Shown in pieces: positions 19,194 through 28,636 of a DNA stretch of 64,000 nt (the first letter of the stretch is position 1; each line of letters starts with the position of its first letter). The position numbers and the translations under genes are program-made. Source of the stretch: Paenibacillus sp. AN1007 (GTDB lineage Bacteria; Bacillota; Bacilli; Paenibacillales; Paenibacillaceae); the NCBI RefSeq assembly GCF_040702995.1, contig NZ_CP159992.1, positions 6,043,001-6,107,000 on the forward strand, given 5' to 3'. The notes beneath the pieces are model-generated. The model was not told the origin of the DNA. It was given only the letters and a program-made list of their open reading frames with translations, and searched no databases.

Positions 19194-20375
19194 ATGCGCA
19201 GATCGTTATTGGTTTATTTGGTTTCTCTGGCAGCGTTTTTTGGTCCATTCACACAAACCCTCTACTCGCCGTTGCTGCCAGAATTAGCGAAGAAGCTTCA
19301 AACCTCTCAAGACGCGGTTAACTTATCAATTGCTATCTATCCGATATTTTTTGCTTGTATGCAGCTCGTTTACGGTCCGTTACTGGATCGATATGGAAGG
19401 CGTAAAATGTTGTTGATCGGATTTATGTTTTATGTATGTGCCACGATTGGCGCAGCGATGTCTGATACGGTCACGCAATTAATTATATTTCGGGCGCTGC
19501 AGGCTATGGGAGTTGCCGTGGGTTCGGTAGCAGCTATTACCATCATCGGAGATTTGTTTGAAGGGCAAAAACGGGGACGATCTATGGGGATCTATCAAAT
19601 GTTGGTGGCACTTGGGCCCGGTCTGGGGCCAGTCGTAGGTGGCATTGTAGGACAACATTACGGCGTGGATCATTTATTTTGGCTTCTGTTTGCAGTGAGT
19701 TTATTGTTTTGGCTCATTTTATTTTTGGGTTTGCCAGAGACGTGGACGCCCCATGTTAATGGGGGACAATTTCGGCTTCAGCAGATGACCGCGGTACTAA
19801 CTCACCGCATCGGACTGGCGATTGTTGTGCTAGGTTCTGTACAGTACGCAGTCTTCTATACGTTACTTGTGCTGCTTCCGAATATTTTGATCGACGGATA
19901 TGACTTGACGCCAAGCAGCATCGGGTGGCTGTTTTTGCCTATATCGGTCTGCATCGTCATCGGAAGCATGATTGGCGGACGTCTGCAGGAGTATGTCGAA
20001 GCCAAAAGGTTGCTGTTGTTGTTAGCGGTATATAATATGATGTCCATACTGTTGTTCGTAATGACAGCGTCACTGTCGATTTCCACACTGGCAATAAGTT
20101 TGGCCATATTTGGTTTGACTCTTGGATTATCGCTCCCCGTCCAGATCACGATATTGGCTGATGAAATGCCGAATCATCGAGCAAGTGCAACGGGAGTCTA
20201 TAACTTTTTCCGATATGTCTGGATGACAATTGGGCCAATAGCAGGCACGTTTTTTTATCGCTTTGGATACAAGATTGAATTTTTAGTTTTCGTTCTCATT
20301 TTTGTCGCTGTCCTTTTCTTTATGTGTTCTCGGTTCTTTGGGAGAACTAAAGGGTCGCGTTCTATGGGAGCTTAA
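19194..20375 (+). CDS. MFS multidrug efflux transporter (DHA1, Bcr/CflA-like)
   Basis: About 393 residues with 12 predicted membrane segments. Motif A appears as YGPLLDRYGRRKM after segment 2, and MLVALGPGLGPVVGG is the antiporter motif C in segment 5, which marks it as a drug:proton antiporter. ATG 19194 with GGAGGT at 19182-19187 is the start; the frame is open further upstream to a GTG at 19125, but that would run through the operator. It is divergent from the HxlR gene and probably under its control. Confidence 0.85.
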   Translation: MRRSLLVYLVSLAAFFGPFTQTLYSPLLPELAKKLQTSQDAVNLSIAIYPIFFACMQLVYGPLLDRYGRRKMLLIGFMFYVCATIGAAMSDTVTQLIIFRALQAMGVAVGSVAAITIIGDLFEGQKRGRSMGIYQMLVALGPGLGPVVGGIVGQHYGVDHLFWLLFAVSLLFWLILFLGLPETWTPHVNGGQFRLQQMTAVLTHRIGLAIVVLGSVQYAVFYTLLVLLPNILIDGYDLTPSSIGWLFLPISVCIVIGSMIGGRLQEYVEAKRLLLLLAVYNMMSILLFVMTASLSISTLAISLAIFGLTLGLSLPVQITILADEMPNHRASATGVYNFFRYVWMTIGPIAGTFFYRFGYKIEFLVFVLIFVAVLFFMCSRFFGRTKGSRSMGA

Positions 20376-20464
20376 CGGTTCCCTTTGAAACAGAAGGACG
20401 AGTAGTGAATAAGACTACACCGCCCGCGCGTCCAATACGTTACTTGCAGCGTTTCTTGGGGGAG

Positions 20465-20494
20465 GCCCGGTACTTTGCTTCAACCCCACCGGGC
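20465..20494. terminator. Weak hairpin between the MFS and Sfp genes
   Basis: GCCCGGT and ACCGGGC can form a stem between two convergent genes. There is no T-run on either strand, so its function as a terminator is doubtful. Confidence 0.3.
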
Positions 20495-20507
20495 TAACAT
20501 AAACATA

Positions 20508-21323
20508 TCATCTCCCAGCGTTAGCGTCTTCCACCAGCTTGGTATACATCTGATCCAACGTCACAACTTCCGGTCTCATTGGCAGTTCACCATCGGCGGT
20601 GCAGGCAGCCAGCATATGCTTTGTATCCAGAGGCTGGCTGTAGAAACGATGGGGCATGACGCGTATGTATTTATCACCTTCTGCATCGCTGCTCAGCTGC
20701 TCCCCTTTTTGCTGTAGCTTTCCTGTTAACTCTGCGTGCCCAGTTTGCGTGCAGCGCCAACAGAGATCATCAACCTGTTGCCCTTGTACCCACTGGCTTG
20801 GGAGAATAGCAAAAGAATCCAGCGGCAGCGACAGACCTGTGCCTATAGCTTTAATGTAACTTTCTTTTAGCGTCCACAGGCGATAAAAGGTATTTAACTG
20901 TTGATCGACAGGCTGTGCTGCCAGATACGTATTCTCTTGTGGCGAGAAGAAACGCTCTGCGATCTGCAGATCGATCGGACTTATTTTTTCCACATCTACA
21001 CCAAGTTCATCTGTCCCTCCGGAGATTAGAGCAACCCAGTCCCCAGAGTGAGAGACATTAAATGGCCTGTCAGGGTATTGAGCGAGGCAAGGTTTACCAT
21101 AGATGCTGCGGGAAAAGGAAAGCTTGTCTGCCCCTATTCCCGTTATTTCGCTTAAAGTTACACGGGTCAGCACTTCACCCAGCACGGACCGATAGGCATC
21201 CGCTTGATGTATAAAACGAGAAGCTTGTGCACGCCGCTCCTCAGAGACGGATGACAGAAAAAGATCCCAGTATACTTCGGGTATCACAGAGGGTACTTGC
21301 AGTACTTGTATAGTTATCATCAT
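20508..21323 (-). CDS. 4'-phosphopantetheinyl transferase, Sfp type
   Basis: Transfers the phosphopantetheine arm of CoA to carrier-domain serines. The magnesium-binding motif GVDVEKI and the C-terminal WTLKESYIKAIGTGLSLPL motif are intact, as is the RPFNVSHSGDWVAL segment. At 271 residues it is longer than Sfp (about 224) by a C-terminal extension. The frame starts with two ATG codons preceded by CAGGTGAT. Lying about 5 kb from dhbF, it is the natural candidate to activate the DhbB and DhbF carriers, but it is a separate transcription unit without a visible Fur box. Confidence 0.9.
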   Translation of the reverse strand: MMITIQVLQVPSVIPEVYWDLFLSSVSEERRAQASRFIHQADAYRSVLGEVLTRVTLSEITGIGADKLSFSRSIYGKPCLAQYPDRPFNVSHSGDWVALISGGTDELGVDVEKISPIDLQIAERFFSPQENTYLAAQPVDQQLNTFYRLWTLKESYIKAIGTGLSLPLDSFAILPSQWVQGQQVDDLCWRCTQTGHAELTGKLQQKGEQLSSDAEGDKYIRVMPHRFYSQPLDTKHMLAACTADGELPMRPEVVTLDQMYTKLVEDANAGR

Positions 21324-21402
21324 TTATCACCTGATGCTGTATTCGGCACGGATGACAGGCTTTCCTCTATATTTAGCCTTATCTCGCGTTTTCCCCAGTG
21401 GA

Positions 21403-22275
21403 TCAAGCTGGTTGTGTTTTCTTCCATTCTTCATGCGCAATTTGTATTTGATCCCACATCTCCCTACGTTCTTTTTCCGTATAATTCACCAACGGTTCAA
21501 AGAAAAGCTTGGTTAGTATGTCTTTCCACTCATTGTAGGTTTGAATTTCCGTCTTGCTAATGCCTTCGATTCCGTGCGTGCGAAGCATGCATCCACGCAG
21601 CTCATAGCTGTGTCCTCGATCTCTCTGACGGAGCAAAAATGTGTTATGCCAAGGCGAATCGGCAGATTGACTGTAGAATTCATGTTTGGGAATAAACTCA
21701 TCCAAACTGATGAGCTCCTCGGGATCGAAGTCCACTCCCTTACTGGGCCCGTTAAGCTCGTATTCAAGCCTCCATCCACCGGAAACAACGGAAGAAGGCA
21801 TTAAAGTATAAGTAAACGGCGCGGATCCATAGGTTCCGTAACGGAGAGGGATCGGTTCAAAAGGCATGCCGCCCAGACCGACATCTACAATCCAACGTTC
21901 CACATTCGGTTCCTCATCTGGCAAAGAGACGGACAGACCGAGATGGAACGAGTTTACACGCGGCTGTTCTCCGTGCGGCTGAACACCTGCGCGGTGCCAA
22001 TGTACTTTATATCCAAGGGAATGAAGTAAAACACTGAATGCGCCATTCAAATGGAAACAGTAACCGCTTCGTCCTTGTAGAATAAGCTGCACGGATTCTT
22101 GCAGATCGATGCCCACAGGTCTACCTGCAAAAATATCGACCGTTTGCCAAGATAAATGGTGGATATGTGCCTGCTGCATTTCGGCAAGGAATTCTAAAGT
22201 CGGTTTCTTGATCGTATCCAAGCCTATCCGTTTCAGATAAGCGTTTATTTCAGCTGGAGTCAATGTAACATTCAT
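21403..22275 (-). CDS. Arylamine N-acetyltransferase
   Basis: A NAT-family enzyme that moves an acetyl group from CoA to aryl amines through a Cys-His-Asp triad. Cys is in RSGYCFHLN, His in NSFHLGL and Asp in IVDVGLGG. The usual RGGYCFELN motif is altered (Ser for Gly, His for Glu), but the triad is complete. ATG 22275 is preferred because GAGGTGAT lies upstream; a GTG at 22284 overlaps that site. At 290 residues it is normal length. An 18-base palindrome lies 109 bases upstream. Confidence 0.88.
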   Translation of the reverse strand: MNVTLTPAEINAYLKRIGLDTIKKPTLEFLAEMQQAHIHHLSWQTVDIFAGRPVGIDLQESVQLILQGRSGYCFHLNGAFSVLLHSLGYKVHWHRAGVQPHGEQPRVNSFHLGLSVSLPDEEPNVERWIVDVGLGGMPFEPIPLRYGTYGSAPFTYTLMPSSVVSGGWRLEYELNGPSKGVDFDPEELISLDEFIPKHEFYSQSADSPWHNTFLLRQRDRGHSYELRGCMLRTHGIEGISKTEIQTYNEWKDILTKLFFEPLVNYTEKERREMWDQIQIAHEEWKKTQPA

Positions 22276-22383
22276 CTCGATCACCTCAAGTTATATGATG
22301 GGCTGCAGGTCATTGTATTGAACGCTGCTGCCCTGAATTCATTGTATAAGTGAACATCTGAAATGCACACATGTGTTTGCTCT

Positions 22384-22401
22384 AATTGTACCGGTACAAT
22401 T
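22384..22401. promoter_or_regulatory. Perfect 18-base palindrome, probable operator
   Basis: AATTGTACCGGTACAATT is its own reverse complement. It lies in the divergent gap between the arylamine acetyltransferase and greA. The form suits a dimeric repressor such as a GntR- or TetR-type protein, but no such gene is adjacent and I do not recognise the regulator. Confidence 0.5.
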
Positions 22402-22566
22402 CAATTGACCGTAAAGTATAGGGATTACAGGGTATGCACATCATATTCCCGGTGTGGAGTTATTTCGATGTATGGGAGTTTGGTTTCTTTTTCCGGGGTA
22501 TGTTAACCGTTTGGAGTGGAAATAGGTTAGAATAGAGATAGATAGCAGGATTAGGAGATGGAAAAC

Positions 22567-23043
22567 ATGGCTAATGATGAAGTGATTTTGACACAGGAAG
22601 GCTTGGAAAAGCTGGAGGAAGAACTGAAGGAACTGAAAACGGTAAAGCGCAAGGAACTGGCAGAACGACTGAAGCTTGCGATCAGTTACGGGGACCTGAA
22701 GGAGAACAGCGAGTATCATTCAGCCAAAGATGATCAGGCATTTATGGAGACCCGTATTCTGATTCTGGAGAAAATGCTGACGAAAGCAAGAGTCATCAGC
22801 TCAGACAATATCGATTCTAACCAGGTAAGCATCGGCTCAACGGTACTGCTGAACGACCTTGAATTTGCTGAGAAGATTGAATATCAGCTGGTCGGTCCTG
22901 CAGAAGCGGATGTATCCAACAATAAAATTTCGTACGAGAGCCCACTGGGCAAAGAGCTGATGGGTAAAGAAGTAGGCAGTGTTATCCATGTGAATGCTCC
23001 CATGGGTGTCATCAAATATGAACTGCTTGAGATCAAAGTCTAG
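22567..23043 (+). CDS. greA: Transcription elongation factor GreA
   Basis: Stimulates cleavage of backtracked RNA by RNA polymerase. The N-terminal coiled coil (LTQEGLEKLEEELKEL, then ISYGDLKENSEYHSAKDDQ with the acidic tip) and the C-terminal FKBP-like half (SPLGKELMGKEVGSVIHV) are both complete. ATG 22567 gives 158 residues, the usual GreA length, with TTAGGAG at a proper distance; ATG 22558 overlaps that site. Confidence 0.95.
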   Translation: MANDEVILTQEGLEKLEEELKELKTVKRKELAERLKLAISYGDLKENSEYHSAKDDQAFMETRILILEKMLTKARVISSDNIDSNQVSIGSTVLLNDLEFAEKIEYQLVGPAEADVSNNKISYESPLGKELMGKEVGSVIHVNAPMGVIKYELLEIKV

Positions 23044-23124
23044 ACAACCTGGAGACAGAGCATAACGCAGCTTCGGGTGAGTGAAAGCGAACGCTTTGAC
23101 CAGTGCAGCAGAAATCTTTAGATG

Positions 23125-23177
23125 AAAGAGATGCACCAGAGGCCTTGGAATTGGCTGTCTGAGGCGTCTCTTTTTTG
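23125..23177 (+). terminator. Rho-independent terminator after greA
   Basis: AAGAGATGC near 23126 pairs with GCGTCTCTT near 23164, extended by an imperfect inner stem, and is followed by a run of T. Confidence 0.65.
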
Positions 23178-23334
23178 TTTTTAACGGGATGGATGGTTAA
23201 GCTCCATAGAATTGTCCCATACTGGAATCAGCCCCCAATATGGTGATTTTTCGACAAATTTTTATTTTTGAATGACCTGACAAGCGGAGTAGTATATAAT
23301 TACGGGAAAACTTTAAAGTGATGGAGTAGATACA

Positions 23335-24691
23335 ATGAATTTGAGTAAGTCTGAACTGGACCCTAACAACGGCAGCAAAGGGGAGCGCTTCTCGCGTGCC
23401 GGTTTCATTCTGGCAGCGATCGGGAGCTCCGTGGGTCTCGGTAACATGTGGAAATTCCCGTATATCACGGGTGAAAATGGAGGAGCGGCATTTTTCCTGC
23501 TCTTTATTGTCTGTTTATTGCTGATCGGTCTGCCGGTCCTCCTTGCTGAGCTGGCTATCGGACGCAGTGGACGGGGGAGTGCAGCAACTGCGTTTATCAA
23601 AGCAGGCGGGCATAAAGGCTGGCTGGCAGCGGGTTTGCCTGCAGGTATTAACACCGTTTATCATTCTGTCCTTCTACGTCATCATCGCGGGTTGGACATT
23701 GCAGTATGCTGTAACTTCATTCAGCGGCACGTTGTTTAACAATTCGGATTATGCCGGACAGTTCAATACATTTGTAGGCGGTTATATGCCGATTGTATGG
23801 CAGTTGGCTGCCGTCCTGATTACAGGCTGGATTGTAGCGAAGGGTATATCCAACGGGATCGAGAAGTTTAACAAAATTCTGATTCCAGCCATGCTGGTTT
23901 TGCTGATTATCCTGATGATTCGAGCAGTTACACTGCCGGGCTCAGGTGCCGGGGTATCCTTTTTCCTGAATCCGGACTTCTCCCAGCTGACAACGGAGTC
24001 GGCGCTGGTTGCGCTTGGACATGCCTTCTTCTCCCTGTCGCTTGGTATGGGTATTCTCGTGACCTACGGATCGTATGTAGATAAAAGCCAATCTCTCGGT
24101 GCAGCAACAGTAGCTGTTGGTGCGGGTGACCTGCTCTATGCCTTTATCGCAGGTCTGATCATTTTTCCGACGACCTTCTCATTTGGCATTGCGCCTGACC
24201 AAGGCCCTTCTCTGATCTTCATTGCGCTGCCTGCAGCATTCTCGGCAATGCCGCTGGGATTCCTGTTTGCCGGGTTGTTCTTTGTTTTGCTGGCCATTGC
24301 AGCGCTGACTTCAGCGGTATCACTGCTCGAGGTTCCCGTAAAATATTTCATGGAACGTCTCTCCTGGAGCCGTAACCGTGCTGTATGGGTCATTTCTCTG
24401 GCTGTATTCATCGTGGGGCTTCCTTCCGTGCTGTCGCTCGGATTGTTCCCCGAATGGAAAATTGGATCGAAGAATGTATTCGACTGGCTGGACTTCGCGG
24501 CGTCCAATATTATGCTGCCTGTAGGCGGATTGTTAGTGACCATTTTCGCGGGATATTTCTGGAAGACAGCGGCTGAAGCATCCGGTCTGACATCTGGCTG
24601 GTTCCGCATCTGGCTGTTCATGCTGCGATATATTGCACCGATTCTGGTTCTGCTTGTGCTGCTGCATACATCAGGCATTATTCACTTCTAA
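23335..24691 (+). pseudogene. Sodium-dependent transporter, NSS/SNF family, frameshifted
   Basis: A sodium:amino acid/neurotransmitter symporter of the LeuT fold. The first frame from ATG 23335 gives [25 protein letters not shown] and NGGAAFF, the family's segment 1 signature, up to GWLAAG. The rest ([17 protein letters not shown], and the C-terminal segments to 24691) is in the next frame. One extra base lies around 23628-23645 (GGTTTGCCTGCAGG); without it the protein is about 451 residues with 11-12 segments, normal for the bacterial family. Nothing else is broken. Confidence 0.85.
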
Positions 24692-24718
24692 GGGCTGCTG
24701 CGCAGATTTACCAAGCGT

Positions 24719-24794
24719 AAAACCTCTTGGAAGAAATGCAAAAGCCCTTGTGTTCCCCTGTTAATTTTGGGACAATACAGAGTAGAGGTTTTTT
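24719..24794 (+). terminator. Terminator between the symporter and RlmN-type genes
   Basis: AAAACCTCT at 24719-24727 pairs with AGAGGTTTTTT at 24784-24794 across a loop of 56 bases. The T-run is good; the long loop makes it moderate evidence, and it could instead be an attenuator in the leader of the next gene. Confidence 0.5.
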
Positions 24795-24845
24795 GGGTAA
24801 GACGACCGATGAGCCATATGCTTTTTGCGAAAAGAGGTTTATACC

Positions 24846-25967
24846 ATGATTAAATCATCCATATATGGATTAACATTAGAGCAATTACGTGATTGGCTGC
24901 CCGAGCATGGGCAGAAGAAATCTCGCGCTTCCCGCATCTGGGAATGGTTATACCAGGAGCGGGCACACAATTTTGACGGTATGTCCGATGTCCGTCAGGA
25001 GTGCCTGGATGTACTCGCTGAGCATTTCACGATGAATTCACTGAGTGAACATGTGAAGCAGGAATCAGCAGACGGCACGGTGAAATTCCTGCTCCGTTTG
25101 CAGGACGGCAATCTGATCGAGACAGTGCTCATGCGGCAAAAGTACGGCTTGACCGTCTGTGTTACTACCCAGGTCGGATGTAATATCGGCTGCAGCTTCT
25201 GCGCGAGTGGTCTGATTAAGAAAAGCCGTGACCTCTCCGCAGGAGAGATTGTGGAGCAAATTATGCACGTACAGCGTCATCTGGATGCAGCGGGACAAGG
25301 GGAGCGCGTCACCAACGTCGTTGTGATGGGGATTGGTGAACCGTTTGACAACTTCGAGCATATGAGCAGCTTTATCGAAGTGGTTAAGGATCGCAAAGGG
25401 CTGGCTCTTGCGGCGAAACGTATCACAGTGTCCACAAGCGGGTTACCGGATAAAATTAAGGAATTTGCAGACAGCAGTCTACAGGTAAACCTTGCGATCT
25501 CGCTGCATGCACCGAATAATGAGCTGCGCACCCAGATCATGAAAATCAACCGGGCGTTCCCAATCGAACAATTGATGGATGCGGTGGATTATTATCTGGA
25601 GAAAACAAACAAACGTATCATGTTTGAATACATTCTGCTTCGTGATGTGAACGATCAGCGCGAACACGCTGCGGAACTGGCTGCACTGTTATCAAGCCGG
25701 AAGAGCATGGTGAGTGTTAATCTGATTCCATACAACCCGGTGGATGAGCACAGTCAATATCAGCGGAGTACGGAAGAGTCCATCTTGGGCTTCTACGATA
25801 CGTTGAAAAAGAATAATATTAACTCCACGGTACGTATGGAGCATGGTACAGATATTGATGCTGCTTGCGGACAGCTGCGGAGCAAGCAGATGAAAAACAA
25901 TGCAGAAGCAAAGACAGATGGCAAAGCAGCTGCAAAAGCAGATACAAGCCGTCTGGCTATGGGCTAA
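24846..25967 (+). CDS. RlmN/Cfr-type radical SAM 23S rRNA methyltransferase
   Basis: A 373-residue radical SAM enzyme expected to methylate A2503 of 23S rRNA at C2. The iron-sulfur motif is CNIGCSFC, with [22 protein letters not shown] and the C-terminal cysteine motif [12 protein letters not shown], where the catalytic Cys lies. It ends in a Lys/Ala-rich tail of about 35 residues not needed for catalysis. ATG 24846 follows AAAGAGGT. The housekeeping rlmN usually lies near prkC and rsgA, so this may be a second copy. Motifs are closer to RlmN than to the resistance enzyme Cfr, but sequence alone does not settle whether C8 is a target. Confidence 0.8.
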   Translation: MIKSSIYGLTLEQLRDWLPEHGQKKSRASRIWEWLYQERAHNFDGMSDVRQECLDVLAEHFTMNSLSEHVKQESADGTVKFLLRLQDGNLIETVLMRQKYGLTVCVTTQVGCNIGCSFCASGLIKKSRDLSAGEIVEQIMHVQRHLDAAGQGERVTNVVVMGIGEPFDNFEHMSSFIEVVKDRKGLALAAKRITVSTSGLPDKIKEFADSSLQVNLAISLHAPNNELRTQIMKINRAFPIEQLMDAVDYYLEKTNKRIMFEYILLRDVNDQREHAAELAALLSSRKSMVSVNLIPYNPVDEHSQYQRSTEESILGFYDTLKKNNINSTVRMEHGTDIDAACGQLRSKQMKNNAEAKTDGKAAAKADTSRLAMG

Positions 25968-26131
25968 AGCTAAGCGGGTACCAAATTACCCTTTCATGAA
26001 ACAAGAAGCAGGAAGCTCGTATCGGAGGCGAAGCACTACATATGATGCGGTGCATAAAGCCGATTGCACATGCACAGTGCTTCAACGTGAAGTAACGCTG
26101 CCCTTGTTATTTAATGTCTATGTATACAACA

Positions 26132-26179
26132 AACGCCTTGATCCAATCACTAATGAAGTGAGGATCGAGGCGTTTTTTT
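26132..26179 (+). terminator. Rho-independent terminator after the radical SAM gene
   Basis: AACGCCTTGATCC pairs with GGATCGAGGCGTT and is followed by seven T. The stretch 25968-26131 before it holds no gene I can support. Confidence 0.8.
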
Positions 26180-26245
26180 AAGACAGCAGGGTAACTTCTT
26201 CATTTCTTAAATCGTGAGCTGATTCGTAATGAGAGTATTTGCAGC

Positions 26246-26686
26246 CTAATTCAGCTTTTTTGTCATCAATAGATGGGGAATGCCATCTTCCATAAATACA
26301 TCAGAAGCTGGAGCGTAGCCCAGACGTTCATAGAAGCCGGAGGCCTGAACCTGTGCGTGCAGCTTGGCTTTCTCCAGCCCATCTGCTGCTGCCATCTCCT
26401 CCAGCTTGATAATTAACTTCCGGCCCAGGCCATGTTTGCGGTAGTCCAACATTACGCAGATTCGTTCAAGCTTCGCCACCTGCTCCACAATGCGCAGTCT
26501 GGAGGAAGCGGCAGGCACTCCGTCTACATACAGCAGGATGTGGCGTGCTTCTGTTCCTAACGCATCATATGCATCAAATTCATCGGCAGCAGGCACACCC
26601 TGTTCTTCGACAAAAATGGCGGTGCGAATGGCAAAGCATGCATCAAGAAGCTCTTGGGTGTTTGCCTGAACAATCGTTATTTCCAT
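26246..26686 (-). CDS. GNAT-family N-acetyltransferase (YjcF-like)
   Basis: A 146-residue GCN5-type acetyltransferase. The acetyl-CoA pyrophosphate loop is RKHGLGRKLI, preceded by the conserved strand AKLERICVML, with HAQVQASGFYERLGY toward the end. FVEEQGVPAADEFD near the N-terminus is typical of the YjcF/ElaA-like subgroup. AGAGGAG precedes the ATG. The substrate is unknown. It is divergent from the MarR gene. Confidence 0.8.
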   Translation of the reverse strand: MEITIVQANTQELLDACFAIRTAIFVEEQGVPAADEFDAYDALGTEARHILLYVDGVPAASSRLRIVEQVAKLERICVMLDYRKHGLGRKLIIKLEEMAAADGLEKAKLHAQVQASGFYERLGYAPASDVFMEDGIPHLLMTKKLN

Positions 26687-26770
26687 AAATATTTCTCCTC
26701 TGCATAATCGTAATGTAATAGGGTAATAGAACTGAACGTGATAAACTAAGTGTAGTTATAACATTATTTA

Positions 26771-26786
26771 TGTTGCGAATGCAACA
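26771..26786. promoter_or_regulatory. Inverted repeat, probable MarR operator
   Basis: TGTTGCGAATGCAACA has 6-base arms and a 4-base spacer. It lies 23 bases before the MarR start, in the divergent gap shared with the GNAT gene. MarR proteins often bind sites of this form and repress themselves. Confidence 0.5.
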
Positions 26787-26808
26787 ATTTTATAGGGGAG
26801 TGGGCTCT

Positions 26809-27294
26809 GTGAATGAATCAAACGATCCGAGAGAAGTGCTGCGAGAGATTGGCATGATCGCCCGCTGTCTGGATTCCATCAGCAACGTTGAGTTTCAGCA
26901 ATTCAATTTGTCTCGTGGACAGTATTTATATTTATACCGCATCTGCGAGAATCCCGGTATTATCCCTAACCAGCTGGCCGAACTGCTCAAGGTTGATCGT
27001 ACAACGGCAGCCAGAGCAATCAGCAAACTGGAATCAGACGGCTTTATTGTAAAAAAGTCCGCATTGGGTAATAAAAAGAATAAGGTTCTTTATCCAACCG
27101 AGGCAGGGCTTGAAGCTTGGGAATTCATTCGCAGAGAAGGAGTGCATTCAGATCAGGTTACGCTGCATGGCATGTCAGAGGAAGAGATACATACAGCGAT
27201 CCGTCTGCTGCGGAAGATGAGGCATAATATTGAGGTGGATTGGAAATTTGTTAAAAAGGGCGGACGCCGCTCATACATGGATAACCTTGATTAA
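26809..27294 (+). CDS. MarR-family transcriptional regulator
   Basis: A 161-residue winged-helix regulator. SRGQYLYLYRICENPGIIPNQLAELLKVDRTTAARAISKLE is the recognition region and KKSALGNKKNKVLYPTEAG the wing. GTG 26809 with AGGGGAG at 26794-26800 is the likely start; a longer frame from ATG 26770 would cover the inverted repeat. It precedes the exopolysaccharide locus by about 80 bases in the same direction and may be co-transcribed with it. Confidence 0.8.
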   Translation: MNESNDPREVLREIGMIARCLDSISNVEFQQFNLSRGQYLYLYRICENPGIIPNQLAELLKVDRTTAARAISKLESDGFIVKKSALGNKKNKVLYPTEAGLEAWEFIRREGVHSDQVTLHGMSEEEIHTAIRLLRKMRHNIEVDWKFVKKGGRRSYMDNLD

Positions 27295-27376
27295 GCGCAC
27301 ACTTGGGATGAGACCTTCTGTCTTACACAGAGAGGGGCAGGCCGCTTCGTCGTATATTCCGATCAGGAGGAATGGT

Positions 27377-28489
27377 GTGAAGTTTATTTTTCATAACAAG
27401 CGTTCAGTGTTCGTACTGCTTCTTGCTGCCGCATCTTTGCTGATAGTACTGCTGTGGAGGGAGCGATTCGTCATGGAGAAGGTATCGCCTACGGCCGTTT
27501 TTATTGAAGAACATATGACAAATCCGAATGGTACTCTTGCCACCTATCTGCAGGATGCAGCATCCGAAAGGGCAGAAATCGCGGCAGGCCGAGAAGCGTT
27601 GTCGGAATCGCTTGGACTGTGGATGCAGTATGCTTTGGCGAGTGATAACGAGCCTTTGTTCGAGCAGGCATTCAAGCAGCTCCAGGCATATTACGTGATC
27701 CGGCCGGATTTATATATTGCTTGGAAACTTGATCCTCAGGGGGATGCTCATGTCACGACGAATGCGCTGGGGGACGACCTGCGAATTGTGGGAGCGCTGC
27801 TGCAGGCAGCTGACAAGTGGGAGCAGGGCAGAGCAGACAGACTGGCGGCAGCATCGGCGCTTTCTCGTACGTTGACGAAGAGAACCGAGCAGAAGGGGTA
27901 TATGGTCGATTTTTATGATTTTAAAATAGGTCATGCTGCGGATACACTCAGTTTGGTCTATGTAGACATAGCCGCACTGCAGGCGATGAGAGATCATCAG
28001 ATGCTGGAGCCGGATGCCTATATGCGCTATGAAAGTGTACTGCATAAAATGCCTGACGATGGATTATTCTATCCGAAGAGCATCAACGTAAGCACCCTGT
28101 CTTACGCTTATGATGACAAGGTGAGTTTGATTGATCAGCTTATTGTAGCGAATCATGTGATGGAGACGGGAAACAAACCCGACAAGCTTATCGCTTTTCT
28201 AAAAAAAGAATATGACACCCGGGGCAGGCTCCCCGGACAGTATGATCGAAAAGCACGCACACCTGCCGTTAATTACGAATCGGCGTCAGTGTATGGCTTG
28301 GCCATCCTGCTCGCTGTTCGCACAGATGATCCGGCTTGGGCCAAACAATTGTACAAACATATGCTTACCTTCCGGGGGCAGGATGCACGGTACCCGGGCG
28401 GTTATGTGTTCGATGGAAACACTCATCTGTTCGACAATCTGTTTCCGCTGCTTGGAGAAACAAAATTGTATAATTTTCTCAAAAAGTAA
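27377..28489 (+). CDS. Membrane-anchored glycoside hydrolase family 8-like protein (YdaJ-like)
   Basis: A 370-residue protein with one N-terminal membrane segment (about residues 10-27) and an extracytoplasmic (alpha/alpha)6 GH8/BcsZ-like domain. The family's acid residue is probably Glu77 in ALSESLGLWMQYAL, and GDDLRIVGALLQAADKW and NYESASVYGLAILLAV are typical of GH8. GTG 27377 has AGGAGG at 27365-27370; the frame is open upstream, inside the MarR gene, but has no ribosome binding site there. In B. subtilis the matching YdaJ opens the ydaJKLMN operon. Here it would trim or release the polymer made by the GT2 enzyme two genes on. Confidence 0.75.
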   Translation: MKFIFHNKRSVFVLLLAAASLLIVLLWRERFVMEKVSPTAVFIEEHMTNPNGTLATYLQDAASERAEIAAGREALSESLGLWMQYALASDNEPLFEQAFKQLQAYYVIRPDLYIAWKLDPQGDAHVTTNALGDDLRIVGALLQAADKWEQGRADRLAAASALSRTLTKRTEQKGYMVDFYDFKIGHAADTLSLVYVDIAALQAMRDHQMLEPDAYMRYESVLHKMPDDGLFYPKSINVSTLSYAYDDKVSLIDQLIVANHVMETGNKPDKLIAFLKKEYDTRGRLPGQYDRKARTPAVNYESASVYGLAILLAVRTDDPAWAKQLYKHMLTFRGQDARYPGGYVFDGNTHLFDNLFPLLGETKLYNFLKK

Positions 28490-28636
28490 ATTTATAATTA
28501 TATAATCACTGATAATATGGTTATATATTAGTAGATGATATTGTCACTTTTTGTAGAAGTTTCTGAGTTTATCGTTTTAATTAAAAGATATATGGGCACC
28601 GAGTGAACCTGATATTCGATGCAGCGAAGGAGGCCT

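Noticed and set aside
24719-24794. Long-loop hairpin before the RlmN-type gene, considered as a drug-inducible attenuator
   Set aside because: There is no convincing leader peptide with a ribosome binding site; a plain terminator of the upstream gene is simpler.
28490-28636. AT-rich leader before the YdaK-like gene, checked for a c-di-GMP riboswitch
   Set aside because: I could not find the conserved GEMM-type segments; the stretch is short and only AT-rich.
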